Below the pieces are notes generated by a model. The model searched no databases, had not been told where the DNA came from, and worked only from the letters and a program-made list of their open reading frames with translations. The position numbers were made by a program, and so were the translations under genes. A stretch of 30,714 bases of DNA from Robbsia sp050955065. GTDB taxonomy: Bacteria > Pseudomonadota > Gammaproteobacteria > Burkholderiales > Burkholderiaceae. This document shows, in pieces, positions 15,324-23,640 of this stretch (positions are counted from its first letter, which is position 1; each line of letters begins with the position of its first letter). The stretch is taken from assembly GCA_050955065.1 (NCBI GenBank), contig JBPBQT010000047.1, positions 1 through 30,714 of the forward strand, given 5' to 3'.

Positions 15324-16094
15324 CTACTTTCCTGCTGCGGCCGCGTGCCGCCCGTCGTTGAACTGTTTGAAGAACGCGTCGTACTTGCCGTCGGCTTCCG
15401 CATGGCGCAGCGGTTTCACCCGCTCCACGCAGATCTCGGTCGTCTCGGGCGCATGGGTCAGGATGCCCATCACCTCGGCGATGAAATCCGCCAGCGGCAT
15501 CGCGTCCGGGTCGCTCGCCTGCCCCGGCCCCATCAGTTCCGTCTGCACATACGGCGGAATGATTTCCAGGACCTGCAGGCGCGTGTCGCGCAATTGATAG
15601 CGCAGCGACTGCGTATACGAGTGAATCGCCGCCTTGGTCGCGCAGTAGGTGGGCGTCAGCGTCAACGGCAGGAAGGCCAGACCGGACGAGACCGTGACGA
15701 TCGCGCCCTGCGGCTGCGCCTCCAGCAACGGCAGGAGCGCCGCGTTCAGGCGGATCGGGCCGAGCAGATTGGTCGCGACGGTCGCTTCCGCGGTGGCCAG
15801 CGCGCCGTCGCGCAGGGACTCCGGCCGCATGATCCCGGCGTTGTGGATGACGACGTTCAGCGCCGGAAAATCGCGTCCGAGCTGGTCGGCGAAACGCGTG
15901 ATGGCCGCGGCGTCCGCGATGTCGAGCTCCGCCGTGCGCATGCCGGGATTCGCCGCCGCGGTGCGTTCGAGCGCGTCGCGCCGCCGTCCGGCGATCACGA
16001 CCTGGTTGCCCAGCGCGTGGAACGCTTCGGCCAGCGCGCGGCCGATGCCGGAAGCGCCGCCCGTGATGAGGATGGTGTTGCCGCTTGTTTGCAT
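15324..16094 (-). CDS. Short-chain dehydrogenase/reductase (DltE-like SDR)
   Basis: This 256-residue classical SDR has the Rossmann glycine motif TGGASGIG (11-18) for NAD(P) binding. It also has the NAG motif (HNAGI, about 84-88), catalytic Ser at 136/137 (VTVSSG), and the YCATK pair Y150 and K154. The PPYVQTEL segment after the active site is typical of DltE-like oxidoreductases. The ATG at 16094 has GGGAGT at suitable spacing. The frame is open far upstream, but that part is not SDR-like and overlaps the divergent promoter region. It is transcribed away from the alcohol dehydrogenase gene. The substrate is unknown. An Ala/Gly tail closes the protein. Confidence 0.9.
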   Translation of the reverse strand: MQTSGNTILITGGASGIGRALAEAFHALGNQVVIAGRRRDALERTAAANPGMRTAELDIADAAAITRFADQLGRDFPALNVVIHNAGIMRPESLRDGALATAEATVATNLLGPIRLNAALLPLLEAQPQGAIVTVSSGLAFLPLTLTPTYCATKAAIHSYTQSLRYQLRDTRLQVLEIIPPYVQTELMGPGQASDPDAMPLADFIAEVMGILTHAPETTEICVERVKPLRHAEADGKYDAFFKQFNDGRHAAAAGK

Positions 16095-16245
16095 GAAAAC
16101 TACTCCCGGTTCGGTTTGGACGCTATCAAACACTTTATACGGGAAGACCGGGATGCGCCAACGGTAGACCCCGCGCATGCTTGCGCGTCCGGCACCGTTG
16201 CGCCTCGCGGGGCCTTTCCCCATGTCCTGTCCGATCCGTCCGAAA

Positions 16246-16259
16246 TTGACCTGGATCAA
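16246..16259 (+). promoter_or_regulatory. FNR/ANR-type box upstream of the alcohol dehydrogenase
   Basis: TTGACCTGGATCAA matches the FNR/ANR consensus TTGAT-N4-ATCAA at nine of ten fixed bases. It lies about 95 bases before the ATG. A weak -10 (TACGGT, 16282-16287) would place the box near -41, the usual activator position. Oxygen-limited induction of the dehydrogenase is the simplest reading. Confidence 0.55.
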
Positions 16260-16353
16260 TGAAACCGCTCGCCGTGCCCGATACGGTAGTGCCATCATCC
16301 GGAAAAGCGTCATCCTTGTGGCTGGCGCATCGGTCGATCACACAGGAGAAAGC

Positions 16354-17394
16354 ATGAAAGCACTCGTCTACATCGGTCCCGGGGAAAAGGCCTGGCAGGA
16401 AAAAGCCGCTCCCGTCATCGAGAAGCCCACCGACGTCATCGTCAGGATCACGCGCACCACCATCTGCGGCACGGATCTGCATATCCTGAAAGGCGACGTG
16501 CCGGCGGTGACGCCAGGCCGCACCCTGGGTCATGAGGGCGTGGGCATCGTCGATGTCGTGGGTAGCGGCGTGAAGAATTTCAAGGCAGGCGACCGGGTCC
16601 TGATCTCCTGCATCACCGCCTGCGGTTCCTGCGCCAATTGCAAGCGCCAGCTCTACTCGCACTGCGCCGACGGCGGCTGGATCCTCGGTCACCTGATCGA
16701 CGGCACCCAGGCCGAGTACGTGCGCATTCCGCACGCGGACAACAGTCTCTACCCGATTCCGCAGGGCGCGGACGAGGAGGCGCTCGTCATGCTGAGCGAC
16801 ATCCTGCCCACCGGTTTCGAGATCGGCGTGCTGGCGGGGCAGGTCAAGCCCGGGGATACCGTCGCCATCGTCGGCGCGGGTCCGGTCGGCATGGCCGCGC
16901 TGCTCACCGCCCAGTTCTACTCGCCCGGCCGGCTCGTCATGATCGACGCCGACGCCAACCGGCTCGCCGTCGCCCGCCAGTTCGGCGCGACCGATACCAT
17001 CGATGTCACGCAGGCCGATGCCGTCGCCACGCTGATGGAGATGACCGACGGCGTGGGCGTGGATGTCGCGATCGAAGCCGTCGGCATTCCCGCCACCTTC
17101 GACGTCTGCCAGAAAGTGGTGGCGCCGGGCGGCCACATCGCCAATGTCGGCGTGCACGGCAAAAGCGTGGAACTGCATCTGGAGACGCTGTGGATCCGGA
17201 ACATCACGCTGACCACGGGGCTGGTCAACACGAACACCACGCCGATGCTGCTCAAGACGGTGCAGTCGGGCAAGCTTTCGCCGGCGCAGCTCATCACCCA
17301 CCGGTTCGCGCTCGACGACATCCTGAAGGCGTATGAGGTGTTCGGCAACGCGGCGCAGGAAAAGGCGTTGAAGGTGGTGCTGGCGGCCGCCTGA
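16354..17394 (+). CDS. Zinc-dependent alcohol dehydrogenase (MDR superfamily)
   Basis: This 346-residue NAD(P)-dependent dehydrogenase has the catalytic zinc ligands C38 (TICGTDLH) and H60 with E61 (GHEGVG). A structural zinc lobe is formed by C90, C93, C96 and C104 (CGSCANCKRQLYSHC). The coenzyme-binding motif is VGAGPVG in the second half. The ATG at 16354 has AGGAGAAAGC directly upstream, a strong ribosome site. It would oxidise or reduce a small alcohol or aldehyde. The FNR/ANR-like box upstream suggests use under low oxygen, when fermentation alcohols are made or consumed. It is divergent from the SDR gene and followed 81 bases later by an AzoR-type reductase. Confidence 0.93.
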   Translation: MKALVYIGPGEKAWQEKAAPVIEKPTDVIVRITRTTICGTDLHILKGDVPAVTPGRTLGHEGVGIVDVVGSGVKNFKAGDRVLISCITACGSCANCKRQLYSHCADGGWILGHLIDGTQAEYVRIPHADNSLYPIPQGADEEALVMLSDILPTGFEIGVLAGQVKPGDTVAIVGAGPVGMAALLTAQFYSPGRLVMIDADANRLAVARQFGATDTIDVTQADAVATLMEMTDGVGVDVAIEAVGIPATFDVCQKVVAPGGHIANVGVHGKSVELHLETLWIRNITLTTGLVNTNTTPMLLKTVQSGKLSPAQLITHRFALDDILKAYEVFGNAAQEKALKVVLAAA

Positions 17395-17475
17395 GCGTAC
17401 GCCGGGGACGGCCGCCATCCGATAATCGGTCATAATCGAGATTCCCTCTCCCGCATTGCGTTACACGGAAAACCC

Positions 17476-18099
17476 ATGTCCCACCTTCTGCATGTCGTCG
17501 GTTCCCCACGCGAGCAACGCTCCGCTTCACATGAGGTCGCCGACGCGTTCATCGAGGCCTGGCGGTCCGGCGAGTCCGGCGCCACGATCGATACGCTCGA
17601 CGTCTGGCGCACGGCCCTTCCGGAGTTCGATGGCGTCGCGCTCGGCGCGAAATACGCGGCGCTCGAAGGCCGCGAGCGTACCGTCGGGGAAAAGCGGGTG
17701 TGGGAGGACATCAGCGCGCTTGCCGCCCGCTTCCAGAAAGCAGACGTGATCGTCTTCAGCGTGCCGATGTGGAATTTCGGCATTCCGTACCGCCTCAAGC
17801 ATCTGATCGATGTCGTCAGCCAGAAGGACCTGCTTTTTTCCTTCGACGAGCGCGGTCTCCAGGGTCTGCTGACCGGTGCCCGGGCCGTGACGATCGCCGC
17901 GCGGGGCGCGCCCCTGGGCGACGCCATCGAGCATCAGAACGCGTACATGCGCTCCTGGTGCGAGATGGTCGGCATCCACGAACACCACGACGTGATCATC
18001 GAAAAGACGCTGTTCGGTCCGCAGATCGACACGCAGGCCCGCCAGACGGCGCGGAACGAGGCCGTCGCGCTTGCCGCGAGCATGCGCACGCCTGACTGA
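17476..18099 (+). CDS. azoR: FMN-dependent NADH-azoreductase / quinone reductase (AzoR-like)
   Basis: This 207-residue flavodoxin-fold reductase transfers electrons from NAD(P)H through FMN to azo compounds or quinones, mainly as a quinone detoxifying enzyme. The N-terminal GSPREQRSASHEVADAF is the FMN-phosphate loop. SVPMWNFGIPYRLKHLIDVV is the most diagnostic family segment, and the helix after it carries the dimer contact. The central TLDVWRTALPEFDGVALGAKY stretch is also family-typical. The ATG at 17476 gives a protein of normal family length (about 200 residues); its ribosome site is weak. It converges with the GNAT gene and may follow the alcohol dehydrogenase in one transcript. Confidence 0.9.
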   Translation: MSHLLHVVGSPREQRSASHEVADAFIEAWRSGESGATIDTLDVWRTALPEFDGVALGAKYAALEGRERTVGEKRVWEDISALAARFQKADVIVFSVPMWNFGIPYRLKHLIDVVSQKDLLFSFDERGLQGLLTGARAVTIAARGAPLGDAIEHQNAYMRSWCEMVGIHEHHDVIIEKTLFGPQIDTQARQTARNEAVALAASMRTPD

Positions 18100-18151
18100 A
18101 ACATGGCGGGATCACGGAAAACACCATGGGAGAAAATGTGACGCCTCGTGC

Positions 18152-18703
18152 CTATGCGTTCGAAACGAAGTACGAATAGTGGTATTCGTCGCTCGTCGCG
18201 CCCTTGAAGTGATCCGCATTCGGAACCCGACGCACACGTTCGAATCCCAATCGTTCGATCGTACGAATCGAGGCCACGTTCCGGGTATCGATCTCCGCGT
18301 CCACGCGCGATAAAGCGAAACCGCAAATGGCTTCCGCCAGCACTGCGGCGACCGTCTCCGCCGCAACCCCCTGCCGGCGGTTGGCGGGAAACACGAAATA
18401 CGCGATGAGCGCCCGGCGCTCGGCTGGTTTGACCGTCAACTGCACATAACCAGAAAGCTGTTCGGTGCCGGCCGATCCTATCGTCCAATTCAGCCATACC
18501 TCCTGAAGATCCGGGGACCGGCGTCGTTCCAGCCGCGCATAACGTCCGGCAAGCGCGGCAACATCCGGAAATGGCATGTCAGGCGTGAACTGGTAGCTGG
18601 CGGGATCGTTCAAACCATCGAACATACGCTCGGCATCGGCGCGCCGCAAAGGCTGCAAGACGAACCGGCGCGTGACAATGACTTTTTCGTCCAGCACATC
18701 CAT
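18152..18703 (-). CDS. GNAT-family N-acetyltransferase (RimJ/RimL type)
   Basis: This 183-residue acetyltransferase would move acetyl from acetyl-CoA to an amino group of a protein terminus or small molecule. The acetyl-CoA loop is PANRRQGVAAETV (core R/Q-x-x-G-x-A), preceded by the beta strand ALIAYFVF. NVASIRTIERLGFERVRR is the classic RimJ/RimL C-terminal motif. The N-terminal RRFVLQPLRRADAERMF is also typical. The ATG at 18703 is preferred; a TTG start 51 bases upstream has an AGGAAC site and cannot be excluded. It lies alone between the convergent AzoR gene and the divergent GAF gene. Confidence 0.85.
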   Translation of the reverse strand: MDVLDEKVIVTRRFVLQPLRRADAERMFDGLNDPASYQFTPDMPFPDVAALAGRYARLERRRSPDLQEVWLNWTIGSAGTEQLSGYVQLTVKPAERRALIAYFVFPANRRQGVAAETVAAVLAEAICGFALSRVDAEIDTRNVASIRTIERLGFERVRRVPNADHFKGATSDEYHYSYFVSNA

Positions 18704-18975
18704 CACCTGTTTTGCTCCGGTTTTCAGGAACGCTGCGAACGGGATCGCTCTCAAGTTCCTGGCGTTTCCTGCCGTTATATCAGTTTATAAGCATTGGATC
18801 TGCTTGATTGATGTTGGCCTGTGACAAGTGGAGTCAGCAGCCGGTCGTTCCTTTTGTCCTCGTGCAGTCAGTTGGCATCATTTGAATGACGCAATGGTGG
18901 AGTTCACTCCACCCGTTGTTCCTGTTCGATAAAAGATTGCCCGAACAAAGCCGCCGAGCAAAGGAATTTACCGAA

Positions 18976-19512
18976 ATGTGTGCATTTCCCGTGGTGTACA
19001 ACGAAGAAGTCAGGCTGGGCGCCGTCGCCGAAAGCTGCCTTTCCCATATCATCGACGATCCCCGCCTGGATCGACTGACACGTCTCTCCGCGTATGTGAC
19101 CGGTTGCCCGGTTTCGCTGATCACGACGGTCAACACCATGATCGTATTGAACTCGATGCATGGCTTGCTCAAAGCTCGCGTGCCACGCCGGTTTCCTCGT
19201 GAAATGTCCATATGCAATTACACGATTCTCGAAAAAGATATCTTCGTGGTCGAGGATACGCTGCTGGATTCCCGTTTCCACGACAAGGCGTCCGTCATCG
19301 GTTATCCGTTCATCCGTTTCTACGCGGGGGTACCGCTCGCCAATGCCGCCGCGCACCGGCTGGGCAGCCTGTGCGTCATCGACCATGTCCCCCGTCAGCT
19401 GGACAATTCCCAGCTTCTGGCGTTGCGCGATCTCGGCGCCACTGCGAGCGAACTTATGAAAGGCCTCCAGGCTGAATCGGAAAACGCCAGGGCGCCGGCG
19501 AAGCTGCCATAG
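18976..19512 (+). CDS. Stand-alone GAF-domain protein
   Basis: This 178-residue protein is essentially one GAF domain with no output domain. NEEVRLGAVAE, then LDRLTRLSAYVTGCPVSLIT, then FYAGVPLANAAAHRLGSLCVIDHVPRQL matches the GAF units that precede diguanylate cyclases and kinases. The ATG at 18976 has AAGGA ten bases upstream and matches the domain edge. An ATG at 18886 in the same frame lacks a ribosome site. The domain could bind a small ligand or act as a redox sensor, with Cys in the GCP, ICN and LCV positions. Partner and ligand are unknown. Base composition around its 5' end is lower in GC than the neighbours, which may reflect its promoter. Confidence 0.78.
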   Translation: MCAFPVVYNEEVRLGAVAESCLSHIIDDPRLDRLTRLSAYVTGCPVSLITTVNTMIVLNSMHGLLKARVPRRFPREMSICNYTILEKDIFVVEDTLLDSRFHDKASVIGYPFIRFYAGVPLANAAAHRLGSLCVIDHVPRQLDNSQLLALRDLGATASELMKGLQAESENARAPAKLP

Positions 19513-19641
19513 GCCGAGTGGCCATGACGGTCAGACGCGGTGGGAGGAGTCGACGAACCGGGCGTCTGCGCGCCCCCGCCGTGCCGCGCGGAGAATCCGT
19601 GGCGAAAATCACCGACAGTCTCCGGGCCGGCAGGTCATGCA

Positions 19642-20232
19642 TCAGACAGGCGTCGACGTCTCGCCCGTCCCGCCCGTCTCCCGGCGCGCCTCGATGGCCT
19701 GCAACACGGCATCGGGGTTGACGATCTCCTGCAGGATCTCCGCGTGTTCGTCGTTCCGGTTGCGGACGTCGGGCATGTCGCGCCGGAGTTCTTCGAGCAA
19801 TTGAATGATCTTCGTGGTCTTCTGTTCGGCAAGCAGATTCACTTGCAACTCGAGATGCGCGCGGTGCCCTTCCACGCGCGCCAGCCGGTTCTGCCGGATC
19901 AGCACGGCGATCGTGATCATCACGCCCATCAACGAAATGATGCCCTGGAGTTCGGAGAAAGGCGGCGCGTCGAAGAATTCACCGCTGATGCGCCGATCGG
20001 CATAATCCACGACGATCCAGAGTATACAGACAACCAGGAAAAGAATGAAGAATCGCGGCGTCCCGAAAATCAGGCAGATCCGCTCGATGATGCGCTGCTC
20101 GGTGGAGATTTTCTGATCCTGGCGGCGCGCGAACAGATCGATCTTGTCGAGGTTCGCCTCGATGGCTTTGCCGACCGCATTTTCCTGCTCCTGCTCTTCC
20201 TGCGCCTGTTGCGCACGATTGCTTTGCTGCAT
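19642..20232 (-). CDS. DUF1003 family membrane protein
   Basis: This is a 196-residue membrane protein of the DUF1003 family, whose function is unknown. The N-terminal 50 residues are hydrophilic and Gln/Glu-rich. Two transmembrane segments follow (FFILFLVVCILWIVVDYA and LQGIISLMGVMITIAVLI), then a long charged helix (EGHRAHLELQVNLLAEQKTTKIIQLLEELRRDM) that could form a coiled coil. The ATG at 20232 has GGGAAAGG just upstream. A GTG start 60 bases earlier has no ribosome site. It is on the same strand as the phosphate transporter gene, which ends 176 bases before this start. Confidence 0.85.
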   Translation of the reverse strand: MQQSNRAQQAQEEQEQENAVGKAIEANLDKIDLFARRQDQKISTEQRIIERICLIFGTPRFFILFLVVCILWIVVDYADRRISGEFFDAPPFSELQGIISLMGVMITIAVLIRQNRLARVEGHRAHLELQVNLLAEQKTTKIIQLLEELRRDMPDVRNRNDEHAEILQEIVNPDAVLQAIEARRETGGTGETSTPV

Positions 20233-20408
20233 GGCCCTTTCCCGATCCAGTCTGGAGACGCTTGCGGCAGGGTGCCGGACGATCCCTGTCACCGCAGGTG
20301 GTGGCGCCCGGAGGACGCACCGGGAGTGCCCCGCAATCTTCGTTCCTCATGGCACCGCTATGCGTCGCATCCTCTTTCGGACGCGCGAATGGCGCAGTCC
20401 GATACGCA

Positions 20409-21851
20409 TCAGGCCAGCGCGGGCTTCGCCAGAAGGTAGAACAATATGCCGGAGAGCAGCATCGTCGCCGGCAGCGTCAACAGCCAGGTCAGCGCGATCC
20501 GCAGCAGCATGCCGCGCTGCAGCCCCTTCCCGCCCGCGAGCATCGTGCCGGCGATTCCCGAGGTCACGATATGGGTGGTGCTCACCGGCAGACCCGTCAG
20601 ACCCGCGGTGCCGATCAATACCGATCCGACCAGCTCGGCGCTGAGCCCCTGTGCCGGGTTCATGCGCGCTTTGCCCAGTCCTTCGCCCAGGGTCCGCACG
20701 ACGCGCTTGTAGCCGATCATCGTGCCCAGACCGAGGCACAGCGCACTGAGCACGCGCACCCAGGTCGGCGCGTATTGCACGGGCGGGCTCATCTGCTGCC
20801 GCAGCAACGCCGCGCGCCGCTTGTCGACCGGGTCCGCACGGTCCAGCTCGCCGATATGCTTCAACTGCGCGACAACATCGTAGATATCGCCGCGCAGACG
20901 GGCGCGAATGTTGCGCTCGCCCGCATGTCCGGTCTTGTCCTGCGCAACATCGCGTTGCGCGTCATGTTCCCCCGCACCCTGGCCGTGCCGGCGCGCGTTC
21001 AGTTGCGTCGCCTGGTCCTGCAGCAGCGGCCCGGCATCGCGCAGTTCGGCCGCTGAACGCAACGCGTGCACCTTGACGTCGTCGCCGTATTTCTGGATCA
21101 GCGGAATCGCGGCGCTCGCGTAGGCGCCGAGTTGCGCAACCTGTCCGCTGGCCAGCGGATTCAGCGCATACGTGGCGGGCAGCAGGCCGATGATCGTCAG
21201 CATGATCAGACCGATGGTCTTTTGCCCGTCGTTCGTGCCATGCGAGAAACTCACGGAACTGCAGGTCAGGATCAGCAGCCCGCGCAGCCACAAGACTGGC
21301 GGATGGTCCGTTTCCGGTGCCGCGAAGAGCGCACCGGAGCGCACGATGATGCGCAACACCAGGTAGAGCCCGCCGGCCAGCACGCACCCGAGCACCGGCG
21401 AAATCGCCAGCCCTTCCAGCACCGTGCCGATCTGTTTCCAGTCCACGCCCTGGGCGAGACTGCGCGATTTCAACAGCGCGTCGGATGCGGCGACGCCGAT
21501 CAGCGAACCGACGATGCAGTGCGAGCTGCTGTTGGGAATGCCGAACCTCCAGGTGAGGATGTTCCAGAACAGCGCCGACGCGAAAATCGACACCAGCATC
21601 GGCACCGCCGGCGCACCGTCGGGTGGCGTCAGCACGTCGGGCGGCAGGATCTCGACGAGCGCGTACGCCACGGCGATGCCACCCGCCATCACGCCGACGA
21701 AGTTCATCACCCCCGACCAGACGACCGCCGGAACCGGCTTGAGCGAGCGGGTATAGATGACCGTCGCGACGGCATTCGACGCGTCATGAAAACCATTGGT
21801 GGCTTCAAACGCCAGGACCATCAAGAAACACACAATCAATAATGCAACCAC
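20409..21851 (-). CDS. pit: PiT-family inorganic phosphate transporter
   Basis: This 480-residue inner-membrane symporter takes up phosphate with protons or cations. It has the two PiT signature motifs: GFHDASN at residues 20-26 near the N-terminus and GTNDGQKT at 205-212. Hydrophobic segments occur in two repeats, separated by a long hydrophilic loop (about 245-340) rich in His, Asp and Arg. The start is a GTG at 21851, with no good ribosome site. Inside the first helix another start could be used, but this one keeps the full N-terminal signature. No PhoU-like DUF47 partner gene is adjacent, although these often pair with Pit genes. Confidence 0.92.
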   Translation of the reverse strand: MVALLIVCFLMVLAFEATNGFHDASNAVATVIYTRSLKPVPAVVWSGVMNFVGVMAGGIAVAYALVEILPPDVLTPPDGAPAVPMLVSIFASALFWNILTWRFGIPNSSSHCIVGSLIGVAASDALLKSRSLAQGVDWKQIGTVLEGLAISPVLGCVLAGGLYLVLRIIVRSGALFAAPETDHPPVLWLRGLLILTCSSVSFSHGTNDGQKTIGLIMLTIIGLLPATYALNPLASGQVAQLGAYASAAIPLIQKYGDDVKVHALRSAAELRDAGPLLQDQATQLNARRHGQGAGEHDAQRDVAQDKTGHAGERNIRARLRGDIYDVVAQLKHIGELDRADPVDKRRAALLRQQMSPPVQYAPTWVRVLSALCLGLGTMIGYKRVVRTLGEGLGKARMNPAQGLSAELVGSVLIGTAGLTGLPVSTTHIVTSGIAGTMLAGGKGLQRGMLLRIALTWLLTLPATMLLSGILFYLLAKPALA

Positions 21852-22166
21852 GATAACGGACGCTGAAGAAAATCAAACGGGAACGGCGGTCTTCTCGGCC
21901 GCGTCACGACGTCAGCGGGCGCAGCGCGAGCGCCGAGGGAAAGTCTTCGGCATATCGGCGCGTGTGCGATCCGTCCTGGCAGGACGGCGAAAAGGACCGG
22001 ATGGAAGGGCCATGATGACACAGGATGGCGTTCCGGCGTTTCGGCGTTCCGGCGTTCCGATGCCCTGCGCCGCCCGCGCGTGTCCTTGCCGCCGTTTCCT
22101 CTTCCCGCGCCGGGGTCGCGTTTCACCGGTCGCGCTTTTCCCGTAATGCTTTCCCGCCCGATTTCA
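21852..22166. other. Intergenic region between the phosphate transporter and the 2-hydroxyacid dehydrogenase
   Basis: This stretch of about 315 bases holds no gene that I can support. It includes four tandem 8-base units (22028-22059). No Pho box, terminator hairpin or clear promoter was recognised. Flanking genes are both on the minus strand, so it should contain the phosphate transporter promoter. Confidence 0.5.
22028..22059. repeat. Four tandem copies of an 8-bp unit
   Basis: The units GCGTTCCG, GCGTTTCG, GCGTTCCG and GCGTTCCG run head to tail at 22028-22059, with one base change in the second. It is a non-coding microsatellite-like tract upstream of the phosphate transporter gene. Confidence 0.8.
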
Positions 22167-23111
22167 TCAATAACCGCGAACGGCGTCCACGCCCTGCGGG
22201 ATGACGCCGGTCGCGCGATACGCGCGGATGTTGCCGGCGACGATCGCCGACGCGGTGTGCTGGTTGGTCGGCGCCGAGCAATGCGGCAGTACCGTGACGC
22301 GCGGATGCCGCCATTGCCACTCCTGCGGCGGCAGCGGCTCGACGGCAAAGACGTCGAGCACCGCGTGCTTCAGCCAGCCGCGATCCAGCGCGTCGCGCAA
22401 GTCCGCGTCGTCGACGATCGGCCCGCGGCCGAAATTGATCAGTTGCGCATGCTGCGGCAGCCGGCCCAGCCGGCGCGCGTCCAGTAGACCGGTGGTGTGC
22501 GCGGTGAGCGGCAGCAGGCAGACGAGGATATCGGTCCGCGCCAGCATCGTGTCCAGTTCCGCTTCCCCGGCGAAGCATTCGACGCCGGCCAGGCTTTTTC
22601 GGCTCCGGCTCCAGCCGCACACGTTGAAATGCGACGCCTGCAGACGGCGCGCCGCGGCCTCGCCCAGCGCACCCAGCCCGAGCAGGCCGACGGTGCGCTG
22701 CGCCGGGCCGACGTACTCACGCGTCAGCCACTCGCCGCGCGCCTGCTGCGCGGCGTAGCCGGGCATGTCGCGGTGCAGGTACAGCGTCCAGGCGAGGACC
22801 GCCTCGGCCATCGTGTCCGCCAGTTGTGGGTCGACCAGACGCACGATCGTCAGGGGCATGTCGCGCAGGTCCGCCATCAGCCGCTCGACGCCGGCCCAGA
22901 CGCTGTGCACCCACGTCAGGCACGGCAACTGGCGTAGCGCCGCGGGGTCGGCGTTGGCGACGATCGCCACCGTGCAGTCGGCTTTCTCCGCGGCGGTGAG
23001 CGCGTCGAGGGCGACGATGCGCTCGTCCGGCATCGCCTGCTGCAACGCGGCGATCCAGGCCGGACCCGACGTATAGTGCGCGGCGCAGACAAAGGGAATC
23101 GGCGTGCTCAT
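22167..23111 (-). CDS. ghrA: D-2-hydroxyacid dehydrogenase (GhrA-like glyoxylate/hydroxypyruvate reductase)
   Basis: This 314-residue cytoplasmic NAD(P)H-dependent enzyme reduces glyoxylate, hydroxypyruvate or a related 2-keto acid. The coenzyme motif GLGALG is at 145-150, and the dinucleotide specificity region is WSRSRKSL, with Ser-Arg suggesting NADPH. The catalytic trio is R229 (NFGRGPIVDD), E258 (FAVEPLP) and H277 (VLPHCSAPT). SVWAGVERLM is characteristic of GhrA. The ATG at 23111 overlaps the TGA of the VOC gene by four bases. The pair and the divergent LysR gene form a small module. The true keto acid substrate is not shown by sequence. Confidence 0.9.
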   Translation of the reverse strand: MSTPIPFVCAAHYTSGPAWIAALQQAMPDERIVALDALTAAEKADCTVAIVANADPAALRQLPCLTWVHSVWAGVERLMADLRDMPLTIVRLVDPQLADTMAEAVLAWTLYLHRDMPGYAAQQARGEWLTREYVGPAQRTVGLLGLGALGEAAARRLQASHFNVCGWSRSRKSLAGVECFAGEAELDTMLARTDILVCLLPLTAHTTGLLDARRLGRLPQHAQLINFGRGPIVDDADLRDALDRGWLKHAVLDVFAVEPLPPQEWQWRHPRVTVLPHCSAPTNQHTASAIVAGNIRAYRATGVIPQGVDAVRGY

Positions 23112-23521
23112 TTCGCGTAGATCCCGTTCATGTCCGAGAACCCCTTGACCTCGATCGGGTTGCCCGACGGATCGCAGAAGAACATCGTCGCCTGTTCGCC
23201 CGGCTCGCCGGCGAAGCGGATGCTCGGCTTGATGACGAAGTCGAGCCCGCGCGCCACCAGACGGTCGGCGAGCGCCTGCCAGGCAGGCATTTCCAGGATC
23301 ACGCCGAGATGCGGCATCGGCACCCAGTGCTCGCCGACCTTGCCGGTGTTGGTGACCGCGAACGGCTCGCCCAGATGCAGCGAGAGCTGATGACCGAAGA
23401 AATCGAAGTCGAGCCAGGTATCGGTGCTGCGTCCTTCGCGGCACCCCAGCAGGTCGCAGTAGAACCGGCGCGACGTTTCGAGATCGCGGACGTGATAGGC
23501 GAGGTGAAAAGCGGTTTGCAA
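23108..23521 (-). CDS. VOC-family (glyoxalase/dioxygenase fold) protein
   Basis: This 137-residue protein has two beta-alpha-beta-beta-beta modules. AFHLAYHVRDLETSRRFYCDLLG opens the first and ATMFFCDPSGNPIEVKGF closes the second, with a metal-binding His near residue 5 and Glu in the last strand. WLDFDFFGHQLSLHL supplies another likely His ligand. I chose a TTG start at 23521. GGGAG lies six bases upstream, and the resulting N-terminus (M-QTAFHLA) matches the usual start of this subfamily. The ATGs at 23593 and 23587 lack ribosome sites and would add residues not seen in relatives. It is translationally coupled to the 2-hydroxyacid dehydrogenase. It may act on a keto acid or aldehyde adduct, but its reaction is unknown. 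Confidence 0.85.
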   Translation of the reverse strand: MQTAFHLAYHVRDLETSRRFYCDLLGCREGRSTDTWLDFDFFGHQLSLHLGEPFAVTNTGKVGEHWVPMPHLGVILEMPAWQALADRLVARGLDFVIKPSIRFAGEPGEQATMFFCDPSGNPIEVKGFSDMNGIYAK

Positions 23522-23613
23522 AACGGACTCCCGAAGCGCGTGATCTGAAAGGTGAGGGGAAATATGGCTCGGCGCAAAGCCTAGCATCGGCATTTCGAAA
23601 GCGATAGCATGTA

Positions 23614-23630
23614 TTCCTTTACACAAGGAA
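23614..23630. promoter_or_regulatory. Inverted repeat TTCCTT-N5-AAGGAA at the LysR ribosome site
   Basis: Perfect six-base arms (23614-23619, 23625-23630) surround TACAC. The right arm overlaps the AGGAAAGGA ribosome site of the LysR gene. The symmetry and size fit a LysR-type box, which would give autoregulation and control of the divergent VOC gene. A hairpin hiding the ribosome site is the alternative. Confidence 0.4.
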
Positions 23631-23640
23631 AGGATTTCTT

